Below the pieces are notes generated by a model, which searched no databases, was not told where the DNA came from, and saw only the letters and a program-made list of their open reading frames with translations. Shown one piece after another: positions 16,080-25,314 of a stretch of DNA of 64,000 bases. A program made the position numbers and the translations under genes. This stretch comes from Verrucomicrobiia bacterium. Its GTDB lineage: Bacteria; Verrucomicrobiota; Verrucomicrobiia; Limisphaerales; JAEYXS01. Position 1 is the first letter of the stretch. Each line of letters opens with the position of its first letter. The stretch covers positions 354,000-417,999 of the forward strand of contig DASWYF010000020.1 in the NCBI GenBank assembly GCA_036405135.1, in the 5' to 3' direction.

Positions 16080-17216
16080 TTACTGAACGGGCGGGATGGT
16101 GCCTTTGGCGCATGGAAGTGAAAAGTAAAACGTAGCACCTTCGCCGACTTTGCCTTCCGCCCACGTCTTGCCGCCATGACGGGCGATGATGCGACGTACG
16201 TTCGCCAAACCTACGCCGACGCCTTCGAATTCCTCTTTGCGGTGCAAGCGCTGGAAAACGCCGAAGAGCTTGTCCGCATACTTCATGTCGAAGCCCACGC
16301 CGTTGTCTTTCACGAAGATGGTGGCCTCTGTATCGTTCGCTGAAGCCCCAATTTCGATCACCGCAGGATTGCGTGGTTTGCTATATTTGATGGCGTTGAG
16401 GATCAGATTGCTCAAGACGTGCCGAAGGAGAAAGGGATCAGCTTGTACGTTGGGCAAATCTGCGATATTCCATTCTATGTTCCGGTCTTTCGTCTCGGGC
16501 TTGAGCTGCTGGATGATCTCTTCCACCAGTGCTTTCAGTTCCACCTCGGTCTGCCACATCTCCGTGCGGCTCATGCGGGAGAATTCGAGCAGATCATCGA
16601 TCATCTGGCCCATCTGTTTGGCGGAACTGGCGATGAGACCTAGGTAGTTGCGCTCCTCATCGGTGAAATGCGAATCGGAATCTTTGAGGAAATCTATAAA
16701 GCCATTGATATGCCGCAACGGAGTGCGCAGATCGTGGGAAACCGAATAGGAAAAAGCTTCGAGTTCTTTGTTCGCCTCTTCGAGTTGCACCGTGCGTTCG
16801 CGAACGCTTTGACCCAAGGCGATGTTTTCGAGGCGCAAACGCCGTATCGACATGGCTCGAGATAGCACGGGGAGAACGACGCTCAGTTTGAATGGTTTCA
16901 GGATATAATCCAACGCGCCGGACTTCATCGCTTCCACGGCGGTGGCAATGGTGCCTTCACCGGTCATGATGATCCCGACAAGATCGGGATCTTTCTCCAA
17001 GGCTCCTTGGAGCAAATTGATACCGTTCATCTCCGGCATCATGAGGTCGGTGAGCAGCAGATCGTATTCAGATTTCCTCAGGCTTTCGAGCGCCGCTTTG
17101 GCGGAGGAGAAGCCGACCGTGTCGTAGCCGTGATCCTTGAGCGTGTTGCACAGCGCCTTCATCTGGGCGCTTTCGTCGTCGACGATCAGGATTCTTGGCG
17201 CTGGAGTATCGGCCAT
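16080..17216 (-). CDS. Response regulator-histidine kinase hybrid (REC-HisKA-HATPase)
   Basis: The 378-residue cytosolic protein has a receiver domain first (ILIVDDES, phospho-acceptor Asp57 in LLTDLMMPEMNG, Lys108 in YILKPF). A short coiled coil follows, then a HisKA box FSYSVSHDLRTPLRHI with His161 and an ATPase domain with NLILNAIKYS, FVKDNGVGFDMKYADKLFGV and GVGVGLANVRRII. The layout suits a signal relay that receives a phosphate and passes it on through its own kinase, as in phytochrome-type kinases. The ATG at 17216 is preferred, with 17255 as alternative. It lies between the YfiR-operon kinase and rpiB on the same strand. Confidence 0.94.
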   Translation of the reverse strand: MADTPAPRILIVDDESAQMKALCNTLKDHGYDTVGFSSAKAALESLRKSEYDLLLTDLMMPEMNGINLLQGALEKDPDLVGIIMTGEGTIATAVEAMKSGALDYILKPFKLSVVLPVLSRAMSIRRLRLENIALGQSVRERTVQLEEANKELEAFSYSVSHDLRTPLRHINGFIDFLKDSDSHFTDEERNYLGLIASSAKQMGQMIDDLLEFSRMSRTEMWQTEVELKALVEEIIQQLKPETKDRNIEWNIADLPNVQADPFLLRHVLSNLILNAIKYSKPRNPAVIEIGASANDTEATIFVKDNGVGFDMKYADKLFGVFQRLHRKEEFEGVGVGLANVRRIIARHGGKTWAEGKVGEGATFYFSLPCAKGTIPPVQ

Positions 17217-17329
17217 AGGCTTAAGGTTTGCCTGTCCAGGCTGGCTGGTTCGCATGAGCTTGTCTCAGGCGGCAGGGCTGGCGGACAGTTTCACAATGTT
17301 CCGCGATTTATGCAAATGTCCAAATCCTG

Positions 17330-19795
17330 TCATGGATTTTTTTGTGTCAATTGCGCCAGGGCTTCGCGCATTTCCCGTAATTTTGGCGGTTTGTTCAATA
17401 CTTTGTCCACATGCGGCGGGATGTCCCCTTCTGCCACGAGCCGCTGGCCCCAGCCGGTGAGCATGATCACGGGTGTGTTTTCAGAAATGCTCTTGATGGC
17501 AGCGGCGACTTTGCGGCCATCCACGTAAGGCATTCCCAAATCGGTGATGACGGCAGAAAATCGTTCACCACTGTCGTGCGTCTTGCGGAAGGTGTCGATG
17601 CCTTCCTGACCGCCATTGGCAGAGACGATGGCATGACCATCACCGGCAAGGGTGTCAGAGAGAGATTTGATCAGGAGCGGGTCGTCATCAACGATCAAAA
17701 TGCGGAGACGGCTGGGGATCACGAAAGCCTCGGCCGCCGGGCCGATGTGTCCATTGGTGGTGACGGGCACAGGGAAGCCGATCCGCATGGTGGTACCTTT
17801 GCCAGTTGCGCTGTCGATCTCGATCTCGGCATTGTGACGGCGCACGATGCCGTAAACCATCGCCAGACCGAGGCCGGTGCCGCGTTCGCCTTTGGTGGTG
17901 AAGAATGGTTCGAGGCAACGCCGCCGCGTGCTTTCATCCATGCCCACCCCTGTATCGCTGACTTCGATGTGAACGAGTTTGGAAGGTGGTTGGGATGTTT
18001 TGGTGCGCAGCGTCAATGTGCCGCCTTCAGGCATGGCATCGACGGCGTTGAAGATGAGGTTTACCAGGGCTTCACGGATCTCGCTTTCCACACCCATTAC
18101 TGGAGGCAGTTCTGGAGCGAGATCGGTTTCCAGTTTGATGAAGATGCCTCGTTGTTGCGGCATGTCGCTCCAGCGGGCGCGCGCGAGGTCGATGACCTGT
18201 TGCACAAGCTGGTTCAGCTTCACCGGCAGCAAAGTGAGCTCCGTTTCGCGCTGGCGGTAGAATTCACGCATGCGTGCGACGGTGTGGGAAACATCCTCGA
18301 TCGCGTGTTGGATGGTGGTCAGGTAATCGCGGGCGCGCTCACTGAGGTTCGGTTCCCGTTCCAGCAAGGATTCGGTGTAAAGCGCGACGGGTGAGATGGC
18401 GTTGTTGATGTCGTGGGCGATGCCGCTGGCCATCTGTCCGAGGGCCTTCAGGCGTTCTTGCTGCATGATGGCCTGCTGGGTTTGGCGCAGGTCATCGTAC
18501 GCTTTTTGCAGTGCTTCGTAGAGATTTGCCTGATGCGCGGCGAGGGCGACGTGTTCGCTCAATTGCCGGAGAAACTCGCATTCGCCACTGCTGAAACTGT
18601 TAACTGTTTTCCTGGCGGCTACCAGCACGCCGAAGACTTTGCTTTCGACGAGCAAGGGAGCGGCGACGAAGGAGCGCAGGCCGCCTTTGGCTAGACGTTG
18701 CGGGAAAGGGAACTTGGCCTCGCTTATATCCGGCTCGTAGACGAGCTGGCCGCGTACACAACGGGAAAGGCCGTTTTGATCGATTTCGACCTTGGCCTGA
18801 TTTGTCATGGCGAGATCCGTGGCCAAGGTCTGGCATTGCACACCCACATTGGCCACGGTGAGCATGTTCGCCGAGGGGTCGTAGAGGCAGATGCAGATGA
18901 AGTCGATGGGCAGGCGCTCTTCCAAGGTTCGGACGACCACCTGGAATATGCTGGGCAGGTCGAGGCGTTCGCCGATGGCGCGCGTGATGCGATGCAGGAG
19001 TTCGAGGCGCGCCAGTTGGGATTGTGTGCGGATGTCTGCTTCATTGCGTTGAGCGACTTCCTCTTTCAAAGACTCATTGGCTTTGCGCAGCGCCGCATCG
19101 CGTTCATCGATGCCCCTAAGGAATAGATTGAAGGCATCGGTCAACGCGCCGACTTCATTTTTTCCATTAGGCGGGACGCGTACGGAGTAGTCTTTCTTCT
19201 CGGCGATGGTTTTGACCGTTTCCGTCAATGCCAGCAAAGGCTGGGAGATCGGCTTTTGCAATGGCTTGGCCACAACAAAGGCGATGAGGACTGAACCGAG
19301 CACGACGAGCAGGCCGATGAACAGGGAAACACCCAAACGCTGGAACAGGCCTTTCAGGTCGCTTTGGAGATAGAGCGTGCCGATGCGTTTCCCGTCCAGA
19401 TCGATAGGGCGGTAGAGTTTCAAATTACCTGCGGCATAACGATGGCCGTCCTTGCCCGGGTGGTCGGGGAAATCGATGACGTTCCCCTCGCGTTTGTAAT
19501 CGGCAAAGGGTTCACCTTTGGCATTGTAAACACGGGCGGCGATGATGTGGGGCTCGGATTGCAACGCCTGCAGCACTTGCGCCGCTGCCTCGTTATCCTG
19601 AAAGGAGAGGGCAGCGCGGGTGTTTTGGGCGAGCACGTCCGCCAGCACAGTCGTGCTCCGCGCCATGGTGATCCGATAATCGAAGAACTGGTAAATGGCG
19701 AGCAGGCCGCAGGCTAGGAGAAGGACGACTACGCAGGTAAGCTGGATGACCAACGTCACTTTCCGCTTCAGGGGAAGGTCATTGAGCCATTTCAT
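17330..19795 (-). CDS. Membrane hybrid sensor kinase (CHASE8-like, HAMP, GAF, HisKA, HATPase, REC)
   Basis: The 821-residue protein starts with a membrane helix (about residues 11-35), then a periplasmic sensor of about 110 residues resembling CHASE8 (TTVLADVLAQNTRAALSFQD), and a second helix (about residues 152-175). A HAMP linker, coiled coil and GAF domain follow (around residues 260-440). Next come HisKA (MASGIAHDINNAISPV), an ATPase domain (DTGVGMDESTRRRCLEPFF; GTGLGLAMVYGIV) and a C-terminal receiver (ILIVDDDPLLIKSL; VITDLGMPYVDGRKV). It is the last gene of an operon with a TonB-dependent receptor and YfiR: its ATG lies 1 bp past the YfiR stop. The upstream ATG at 19831 would overlap yfiR. 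The signal sensed is unknown. Confidence 0.95.
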   Translation of the reverse strand: MKWLNDLPLKRKVTLVIQLTCVVVLLLACGLLAIYQFFDYRITMARSTTVLADVLAQNTRAALSFQDNEAAAQVLQALQSEPHIIAARVYNAKGEPFADYKREGNVIDFPDHPGKDGHRYAAGNLKLYRPIDLDGKRIGTLYLQSDLKGLFQRLGVSLFIGLLVVLGSVLIAFVVAKPLQKPISQPLLALTETVKTIAEKKDYSVRVPPNGKNEVGALTDAFNLFLRGIDERDAALRKANESLKEEVAQRNEADIRTQSQLARLELLHRITRAIGERLDLPSIFQVVVRTLEERLPIDFICICLYDPSANMLTVANVGVQCQTLATDLAMTNQAKVEIDQNGLSRCVRGQLVYEPDISEAKFPFPQRLAKGGLRSFVAAPLLVESKVFGVLVAARKTVNSFSSGECEFLRQLSEHVALAAHQANLYEALQKAYDDLRQTQQAIMQQERLKALGQMASGIAHDINNAISPVALYTESLLEREPNLSERARDYLTTIQHAIEDVSHTVARMREFYRQRETELTLLPVKLNQLVQQVIDLARARWSDMPQQRGIFIKLETDLAPELPPVMGVESEIREALVNLIFNAVDAMPEGGTLTLRTKTSQPPSKLVHIEVSDTGVGMDESTRRRCLEPFFTTKGERGTGLGLAMVYGIVRRHNAEIEIDSATGKGTTMRIGFPVPVTTNGHIGPAAEAFVIPSRLRILIVDDDPLLIKSLSDTLAGDGHAIVSANGGQEGIDTFRKTHDSGERFSAVITDLGMPYVDGRKVAAAIKSISENTPVIMLTGWGQRLVAEGDIPPHVDKVLNKPPKLREMREALAQLTQKNP

Positions 19796-19796
19796 G

Positions 19797-20348
19797 CTAT
19801 TTGCCCCCCTTTCCCTCGACGATTTTTCCAAGGCTCAGGAGATCGGAGCGGATCTTGAGGCCGCAACGCTGGGCGGCGGCCGGATTTATCTCAAAGCGGA
19901 TCTTGGTTTTTTCCGGATAAAAGCCGATATGCCCGCCACCGGTGCAGAATCCGTCCGTTTCCCCCACTACGAGTATCGGACGGGTGGCGGCATCGGCCAC
20001 TGCTTTGAAGACATTGTTCTTCTCGGACTTGGAGATGAAGAGCATCTGGCAGTCTTTGAGATCTTCCACTTTTTTTGCCCGTTTCACCTGGATCTTCCGG
20101 TTTTTCACCGTTTCACCCTGGGTGGTGGCCTCCAAGACCTGGCCGAACGGGTCTTCTCCCAAGATGCCGATGCGAAACGGATCGCCCTCGCTCGAGAAGG
20201 CTTCGGGCTCCCAATCAACGAATTTGGTGAAGTTCAGGAGGAAGGCGGCCTTGATCTGGTACTCCTTGGACTGGCCAAGGGCGTAGAGCGGCAGGAGCGC
20301 CAACAGGCAGAGAACGACGAGACTGCATTTGGAGCTTGGGCGAGACAT
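19797..20348 (-). CDS. YfiR family (DUF4154) periplasmic protein
   Basis: The 183-residue protein has a signal peptide (MSRPSSKCSLVVLCLLALLP, cleaved near ALG-QS). It then has the family start KEYQIKAAFLLNFTKFVDWE, followed by FRIGILGEDPFG, MLFISKSEKN and a C-terminal stretch GGHIGFYPEKTKIRFEINP. YfiR of Pseudomonas is a periplasmic repressor of the diguanylate cyclase YfiN; related DUF4154 proteins sit in operons with sensor kinases. Here it lies between a TonB-dependent receptor (7 bp) and the hybrid kinase (1 bp), so it probably modulates the kinase's CHASE8-like sensor. That is an inference. The frame reads further upstream into the receptor gene without family similarity. Confidence 0.92.
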   Translation of the reverse strand: MSRPSSKCSLVVLCLLALLPLYALGQSKEYQIKAAFLLNFTKFVDWEPEAFSSEGDPFRIGILGEDPFGQVLEATTQGETVKNRKIQVKRAKKVEDLKDCQMLFISKSEKNNVFKAVADAATRPILVVGETDGFCTGGGHIGFYPEKTKIRFEINPAAAQRCGLKIRSDLLSLGKIVEGKGGK

Positions 20349-20355
20349 GATGTTG

Positions 20356-22338
20356 CTACCACCGCAAGGTGACCTTTCCGTAGACGCTGCGCTGGATCTC
20401 CTGGGCACTGTTGAATTCCGCATGCTGCCGGTCCCAGAGGTTCTGGCCGACCACGGCGAATTCCATGTTCTTGTAATGCCAGGCGAGGCGCACATCGAAC
20501 GTGAAGTAGCGTGGCACCTGCGGGTCGGAAAGTGAGGAGACGAAGCGCGCGGTCGTATCGAGTTCGAAGTTCTGCGGCAGATCGAGGATGGATTGCAGCA
20601 CGATCTGGTTTTGCGGGTCATTGCCTTGGCTGGCGAGGACGGCTTGGGTCACATTATGGCCCAGTTGGCTCCAGAGGTCTTTGTGGAAATAAGTATAACC
20701 GCCGCGCAGCCGCCACCAATCAGCCGCCTGGTAAACACCGGAGAGTTCGAGGCCGTATGATTGGCCTTCGGCACCGTTCTGGATGGTGAAGGGGATGGGC
20801 ACACCGGTGGCTGCGGGTTCGACGCTATAAACATCCGTGTAACGGTTGTAGAACGTGGCCAGAGAGAGGGAAATGCGTTCTGTGGGCTGGAGGCGGTAGC
20901 CCAGCTCATAGGCTATGAGGCGTTCGGCTTCAAAGTTCGGCCCGCCAGCAATGATGTAGGGCGGGGTGATGGGAATGTGATAATCCGAATCGATACGGCT
21001 GGGGGTGCGGACAGCGCGCGAAACGGCACCCCAGACGGTTTGCCGTTCAGTGGGTGTCCAGGCCAGACGGGCTGATGGCTGGACTTCAAAGCCGGAGAAG
21101 TCGTTGTGTTCCAGCTTGGTGCCAAGCGTGAGTTTCAAACGGTCCGGCAGCAAGGTTATCTCATCCTGCAAGAATCCACTGAAGAGCTGCATGTTCCGTT
21201 CCACGGGAACAAAGCCGACGATGGCGGTGCTGGTGGGTGTCTTGTCCTGCATCAGGCGATAGCCCGCGCCCCAGAGGAGGTTGTGACGTTCACCGATCGC
21301 AAAACGATGCTGAAAATCGAGGTCATAGGTGTTGAGCCGGTCGGTGATGGTGCTGGGGATGTCGCGCCGCCAAGTGCGGTCCCAATAGAGCTGGAGGCTC
21401 ATGTCGGATTCCTCCGAGAAAGTATGAGTCCAGCGGCCCAAAACATTTTGACCATCCAAGCCAGAAACGGCGGATGTCGGAACGTTCTGTATATCGCCAC
21501 TGTAGAAGTCGCCTTGCAGAGTGAGCGTATTGGCTTCCGAGGGATAGTAATCCATGCGGAAACCGCCATTGGCCATGTCCCAGGCGTTGATGCCGTCACC
21601 GCGATTAGGGGTGCGTGTGCTGTCGCGCTCGAAGCGTTGCATGTAAACGCGGTAGAAGAAGTTCGTGCCTGCCTGCCCACCGTAACGGATCGCACCGTAA
21701 TTGTTCAGGAATGTGCCTGCAGCGGCGGATACATAGAGACCTTGGGTTTCCTTGGCGCTTTTGGTGATGATGTTGATCACGCCGTTGACCGCATTGGCGC
21801 CCCAGAGAGTTCCGCCTGGACCGCTGACGACTTCGATGCGGTCGATATCTTCCATCAGGATATTTTGGGCATCCCAGAAGACACCGGCATCCAGCGGTGT
21901 GTAAACGGAGCGGCCATCGATCATCACGAGGAGTTTGTTGGCGAAGACGGCATTGAAGCCGCGTGAACTCACCACCCAGCCGTAGGAATTGATTTGCTGT
22001 ACCGTGAGATTTGGTGCCAGGCGCAAGGCATCAGCCAAGGTCATGGCGCCTGAGCGGCGGATGTCTTCTCCCGTGACGACTTGAACTGCGGAAGCGGAGC
22101 GGGAAAGTCTTTCCGGAGTCTTGGTAACGATGGTCACGTCCTGATCCATCAGTTCGGCAAGACTCATCGATTTATAGATAGGCGCGCCAGCCAGATTGGT
22201 GGATGAACCTGAGCTCTCTTGCGCCCTCAAAAGGCCGGTGCTGAAATAAGAAACATACAGCAAAATAGCGAGCCAGCGTCCTGTGTTTAAAGGACGCGGC
22301 AGCGATGCTGATAGATTTTTTTGTCCGGTCTCGAACAT
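20356..22338 (-). CDS. TonB-dependent outer-membrane receptor
   Basis: The 660-residue protein has an N-terminal signal region (hydrophobic stretch at residues 23-39, then AQESSGSSTN). A plug domain follows with VTIVTKTPERLSRSASAVQV (TonB-box-like ahead of it), the canonical VVSGPGGTLWGANAVNGVINI (residues about 174-194) and a long beta-barrel domain ending in YGKVTLRW with a terminal aromatic residue. The substrate cannot be told; the plug resembles colicin I/vitamin-type receptors, as is common in YfiR-kinase operons. It is the first gene of the three-gene operon. Either it imports a ligand sensed by the kinase or it acts as a transducer; both are inferences. Confidence 0.94.
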   Translation of the reverse strand: MFETGQKNLSASLPRPLNTGRWLAILLYVSYFSTGLLRAQESSGSSTNLAGAPIYKSMSLAELMDQDVTIVTKTPERLSRSASAVQVVTGEDIRRSGAMTLADALRLAPNLTVQQINSYGWVVSSRGFNAVFANKLLVMIDGRSVYTPLDAGVFWDAQNILMEDIDRIEVVSGPGGTLWGANAVNGVINIITKSAKETQGLYVSAAAGTFLNNYGAIRYGGQAGTNFFYRVYMQRFERDSTRTPNRGDGINAWDMANGGFRMDYYPSEANTLTLQGDFYSGDIQNVPTSAVSGLDGQNVLGRWTHTFSEESDMSLQLYWDRTWRRDIPSTITDRLNTYDLDFQHRFAIGERHNLLWGAGYRLMQDKTPTSTAIVGFVPVERNMQLFSGFLQDEITLLPDRLKLTLGTKLEHNDFSGFEVQPSARLAWTPTERQTVWGAVSRAVRTPSRIDSDYHIPITPPYIIAGGPNFEAERLIAYELGYRLQPTERISLSLATFYNRYTDVYSVEPAATGVPIPFTIQNGAEGQSYGLELSGVYQAADWWRLRGGYTYFHKDLWSQLGHNVTQAVLASQGNDPQNQIVLQSILDLPQNFELDTTARFVSSLSDPQVPRYFTFDVRLAWHYKNMEFAVVGQNLWDRQHAEFNSAQEIQRSVYGKVTLRW

Positions 22339-22455
22339 ACGTTAACGCTGTTATTCGATGACAATTAGCCTTTGCGCCCCTCCCATTCCGTTGATGCTGG
22401 CAGTCAAACAAACTGGCAGTGGAATAACAAGCGGCTTTTCCTGGAATGAGAATCT

Positions 22456-23244
22456 TTATGTTCCGAGCAGCGATTGTGCTCCATCTATATATATGTCTGT
22501 GCCGGTAATGTGAGTTGCGGCGCTTGAGGCAAGGAAACAGGCCAGTTCGGCGACCTGTTCAGCTGTGCCGGGTTCGTTCTCTGAGAGCGGGATATAGGGT
22601 TGCTTGGCCGGCAGCGGGATTTTCTCCACGTTTCTGATCGCTGTGGATTTGCCGATATTCGTCCGTATGGCTCCGGGGCAGATGACGTTCACGCGGATCT
22701 TATGCGGCGCCAATTCCAAGGCGGTCATCTTGGCGAATGCCACTTGTGCGGCTTTCGAGCAGGCGTAAGCGGTGGCGCCCAAATTGTTGAACATACGGTT
22801 GCCGTTGATGGAGGCGACGATGATTACCGAGCCGCCCCGCGCGCGCAGCATGGGCAGTGCATATTTCAACGTCAGGAAGGTGCCGCGCAGGTTTACCTGC
22901 ATGGTCTCATCCCACTCTGCGGTTTCGAGTTCATCCACTGGACACCAGACACCATTGATTCCGGCGTTGATAACGAGGACGTCCAATTGAGTCCATGTCC
23001 TGGCGCAGGTAGCGAACGCTTCACGCATGGGTTCTTCCAAGCCGACATCGGCACCCAGGGCGATGTGCTGGCCGAGACCCTCGAGTCTCGCTGCCGTTGT
23101 CTCAGAATCGTCTAACTTGCGGCTGAGAACGGCTACGGATGCGCCGTGTTTAGCGAGCATCTGAGCCGTGGCCAAGCCGATGCCAGAGGCTCCGCCTGTC
23201 ACCAAGGCGGTTTTGCCTGAAAAGTCAAAAACGTTGGTGATCAT
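22456..23244 (-). CDS. Short-chain dehydrogenase/reductase
   Basis: The 262-residue NAD(P)-dependent oxidoreductase has TGGASGIG at residues 16-23, NAGING (93-98), the catalytic serine in VASING (Ser145), and Tyr160 and Lys164 in YACSK. It ends GTDIYIDGAQSLLGT, the usual substrate-loop and C-terminal pattern of classical SDRs. The substrate is unknown. The reading frame stays open for another 100 codons upstream, but that segment is antisense to tRNA-Thr and unlike any SDR, so the ATG at 23244 is used. It stands alone on the minus strand, upstream of the TonB-receptor operon with a 117-bp gap. Confidence 0.93.
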   Translation of the reverse strand: MITNVFDFSGKTALVTGGASGIGLATAQMLAKHGASVAVLSRKLDDSETTAARLEGLGQHIALGADVGLEEPMREAFATCARTWTQLDVLVINAGINGVWCPVDELETAEWDETMQVNLRGTFLTLKYALPMLRARGGSVIIVASINGNRMFNNLGATAYACSKAAQVAFAKMTALELAPHKIRVNVICPGAIRTNIGKSTAIRNVEKIPLPAKQPYIPLSENEPGTAEQVAELACFLASSAATHITGTDIYIDGAQSLLGT

Positions 23245-23390
23245 GGTATTCAAGGAGACCTGCATTTGCGCGCCCAGCCATGGTACACCTGTTTTCTCAA
23301 AGTGCATCTTCCCCGAGATGGAAAAGTCAAAGTCCCTTCCCGTGGTTGACAAGCGCGGTTTCGTTGGAAACACTGTCGGCGCGGTCGGAG

Positions 23391-23465
23391 GCCAACTTAG
23401 CTCAGCGGTAGAGCAGCTGTTTTGTAAACAGCCGGTCGCCAGTTCAATCCTGGCAGTTGGCTCCA
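23391..23465 (+). tRNA. tRNA-Thr (anticodon UGU)
   Basis: The sequence folds into a cloverleaf. The acceptor stem is GCCAACT (23391-23397) paired with AGTTGGC (23455-23461). The anticodon stem GCTGT/ACAGC encloses the loop TTTGTAA, giving anticodon TGT (23423-23425). A GTTCAATCC T-loop is present. Discriminator T and CCA (23463-23465) are encoded. It decodes ACA codons. Confidence 0.97.
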
Positions 23466-23577
23466 CCTTTCTAATTCTGCTTCCCGATGGTAATTTCCGC
23501 TTTTGCCAGGGTTCTTTCCGTGTTAGGCTTTCAGGGAATCGCAAGGGGAGCCGATATGGGATGCTGGATAGTGTCGT

Positions 23578-25245
23578 ATGAGCAAGCTGAAGGTATTACA
23601 TTTGGAAGATAGCCCCGTCGATGCGCTGCTGGTGAAACGGGCCATGGAACGGAGCGGGTTTCAGGTCGACTGGCAACATGTCGACGATGCGGGCCAGTTC
23701 CGTAATTCCCTCAAGCAAGCCGGCCTTGATCTTATTTTGGTGGATAACGGCCTGCCCGGTTTCAGCGGCCAGGATGCTCTCAAACAAGTGAAGGAGAATT
23801 GCCCCGGGGTGCCGTTGATTTTCGTATCCGGCGCGGCAAATGAAGCCCAAGTTAAAGAGTGCTTCGCGGCGGGAGCCACGGATTTCGTCCTGAAAGATCA
23901 TCTCTGGCAGCTCACAGCTGCAGTCAAACGGTTACACCTGGGCAAACCGGGAGCCACGCCCGCACCAGAGGATGGTGCCGGTCCGGTCGGGCTGGCGAAG
24001 GATGAATCCCAACTGGAGAGGCACAACCGGGCGATGCGGCGGCTGGTGCAGGCAGTGCAGGAATTATCTCATGCGCGCTCGCTGGATGCGGTGACTGCGA
24101 TCGTCCGGAAAGCTGCGCGTGAATTGACCGGGGCAGACGGTGCAACGTTTGTTCTGCGGGATGAGGACAAGTGCAGTTATGTGGATGAAAACGCGATCGG
24201 GCCCTTGTGGAAGGGGCAGAAGTTTCCGTTGAGCGCGTGCATCAGCGGATGGGCGATGCTGAACAAGAAGCCAGCGGTCATCCCGGACATCTACGTGGAC
24301 CCGCGCATTCCGGTGGATGCGTATCGCCCTACCTTTGTGAAGAGTCTGGTGATGGTCCCCATCCGCACCAGCGATCCGATCGGGTCGATCGGCAATTACT
24401 GGGCCACGCCTCACGAGGCGACTGCGGAAGAAGTGGAGTTGCTGCAAGCCCTGGCGAACACGACTTCTGTGGCGTTGGAGAATGTGCAGGTTTATTCGGA
24501 ATTGGAGCAACGGGTCCAGGACCGCACGTTGCAACTGGCCGCTGCGAATCGCGAACTGGAAGCATTTTCCTATTCTGTCTCCCATGATTTGCGCACGCCT
24601 ATCCGCAGCATCGATGTGCTGGCCACATTGATCGCCGAGGAAAAGGAGAACAGGTTAAGCGTAGAGGGGACGGGATATTTGGCGAAGATTCAGGAGGAAA
24701 CGCGGAACATGTCCGCACTGATCGATGATCTGCTGCGGCTGGCCAAGCTCTCCCGGGTGGAGCTGCACAGTGAGACAGTGCCGCTGAGCCAGTTGGCGGA
24801 AAAGATTTTGAAAAAGTTCCAGGCTCGCGACATGGAGCGCAAAGTTCGCACGCAGATCCAGCCAGCCATTGAAGTCAAGGGGGATGCCGGACTGCTCCAG
24901 GTGGTATTGGAAAACCTTCTTTCCAACGCATGGAAATATTCTTCCCGCAGGCCGGACGCTTCCGTGGAGTTTGGTTGCCTGCCGGCGGCGGATGAGGGGG
25001 GTGATCCGGTCTTTTTTGTGCGCGACAACGGTGCCGGTTTCAGCATGAGCTTCACTGACCGCCTGTTCCAGCCATTCCAACGTCTTCACTCGCCGGAGGA
25101 ATTCACTGGCAATGGAGTCGGTTTGGCGACGGTTCAGCGTATCATCCAGCGCCACGGCGGCAAGATATGGGCGAAGTCTGAAGTGGGGCAGGGGGCGACC
25201 TTCTTTTTCACCATTCCTCAGGGTGTTGCATCGAATAGGATGTGA
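23578..25245 (+). CDS. Response regulator-histidine kinase hybrid with GAF domain
   Basis: The 555-residue cytosolic protein has a receiver domain at the N-terminus (LHLEDSPVDALLVKRAME; phospho-acceptor Asp56 in LILVDNGLPGFSG) and a GAF domain around residues 145-305 (DGATFVLRDEDKCSYV, AMLNKKPAVIPDIYVDPRIP). HisKA follows (FSYSVSHDLRTPIRSI, His336), then an HATPase domain (FVRDNGAGFSMSFTDRLF, GNGVGLATVQRIIQRHGG). The kinase half is close to the one at 16080-17216, so the two are paralogous designs. GAF domains of this type may bind small ligands or a chromophore, but the bilin-binding cysteine cannot be assigned. It stands alone, 112 bp after tRNA-Thr. Confidence 0.94.
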   Translation: MSKLKVLHLEDSPVDALLVKRAMERSGFQVDWQHVDDAGQFRNSLKQAGLDLILVDNGLPGFSGQDALKQVKENCPGVPLIFVSGAANEAQVKECFAAGATDFVLKDHLWQLTAAVKRLHLGKPGATPAPEDGAGPVGLAKDESQLERHNRAMRRLVQAVQELSHARSLDAVTAIVRKAARELTGADGATFVLRDEDKCSYVDENAIGPLWKGQKFPLSACISGWAMLNKKPAVIPDIYVDPRIPVDAYRPTFVKSLVMVPIRTSDPIGSIGNYWATPHEATAEEVELLQALANTTSVALENVQVYSELEQRVQDRTLQLAAANRELEAFSYSVSHDLRTPIRSIDVLATLIAEEKENRLSVEGTGYLAKIQEETRNMSALIDDLLRLAKLSRVELHSETVPLSQLAEKILKKFQARDMERKVRTQIQPAIEVKGDAGLLQVVLENLLSNAWKYSSRRPDASVEFGCLPAADEGGDPVFFVRDNGAGFSMSFTDRLFQPFQRLHSPEEFTGNGVGLATVQRIIQRHGGKIWAKSEVGQGATFFFTIPQGVASNRM

Positions 25246-25314
25246 TGTCGAGTTGGCAGATTTATTGAATAACTGCCCCTTCCCACGTATCGAAAATAGG
25301 GTTATAAGACCTTT

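Noticed and set aside
23245..23544. N-terminal extension of the SDR frame containing GCLQNSCSTAELSWP
   Set aside because: This is the antisense translation of tRNA-Thr, a well-known artefact; the SDR family starts at 23244.
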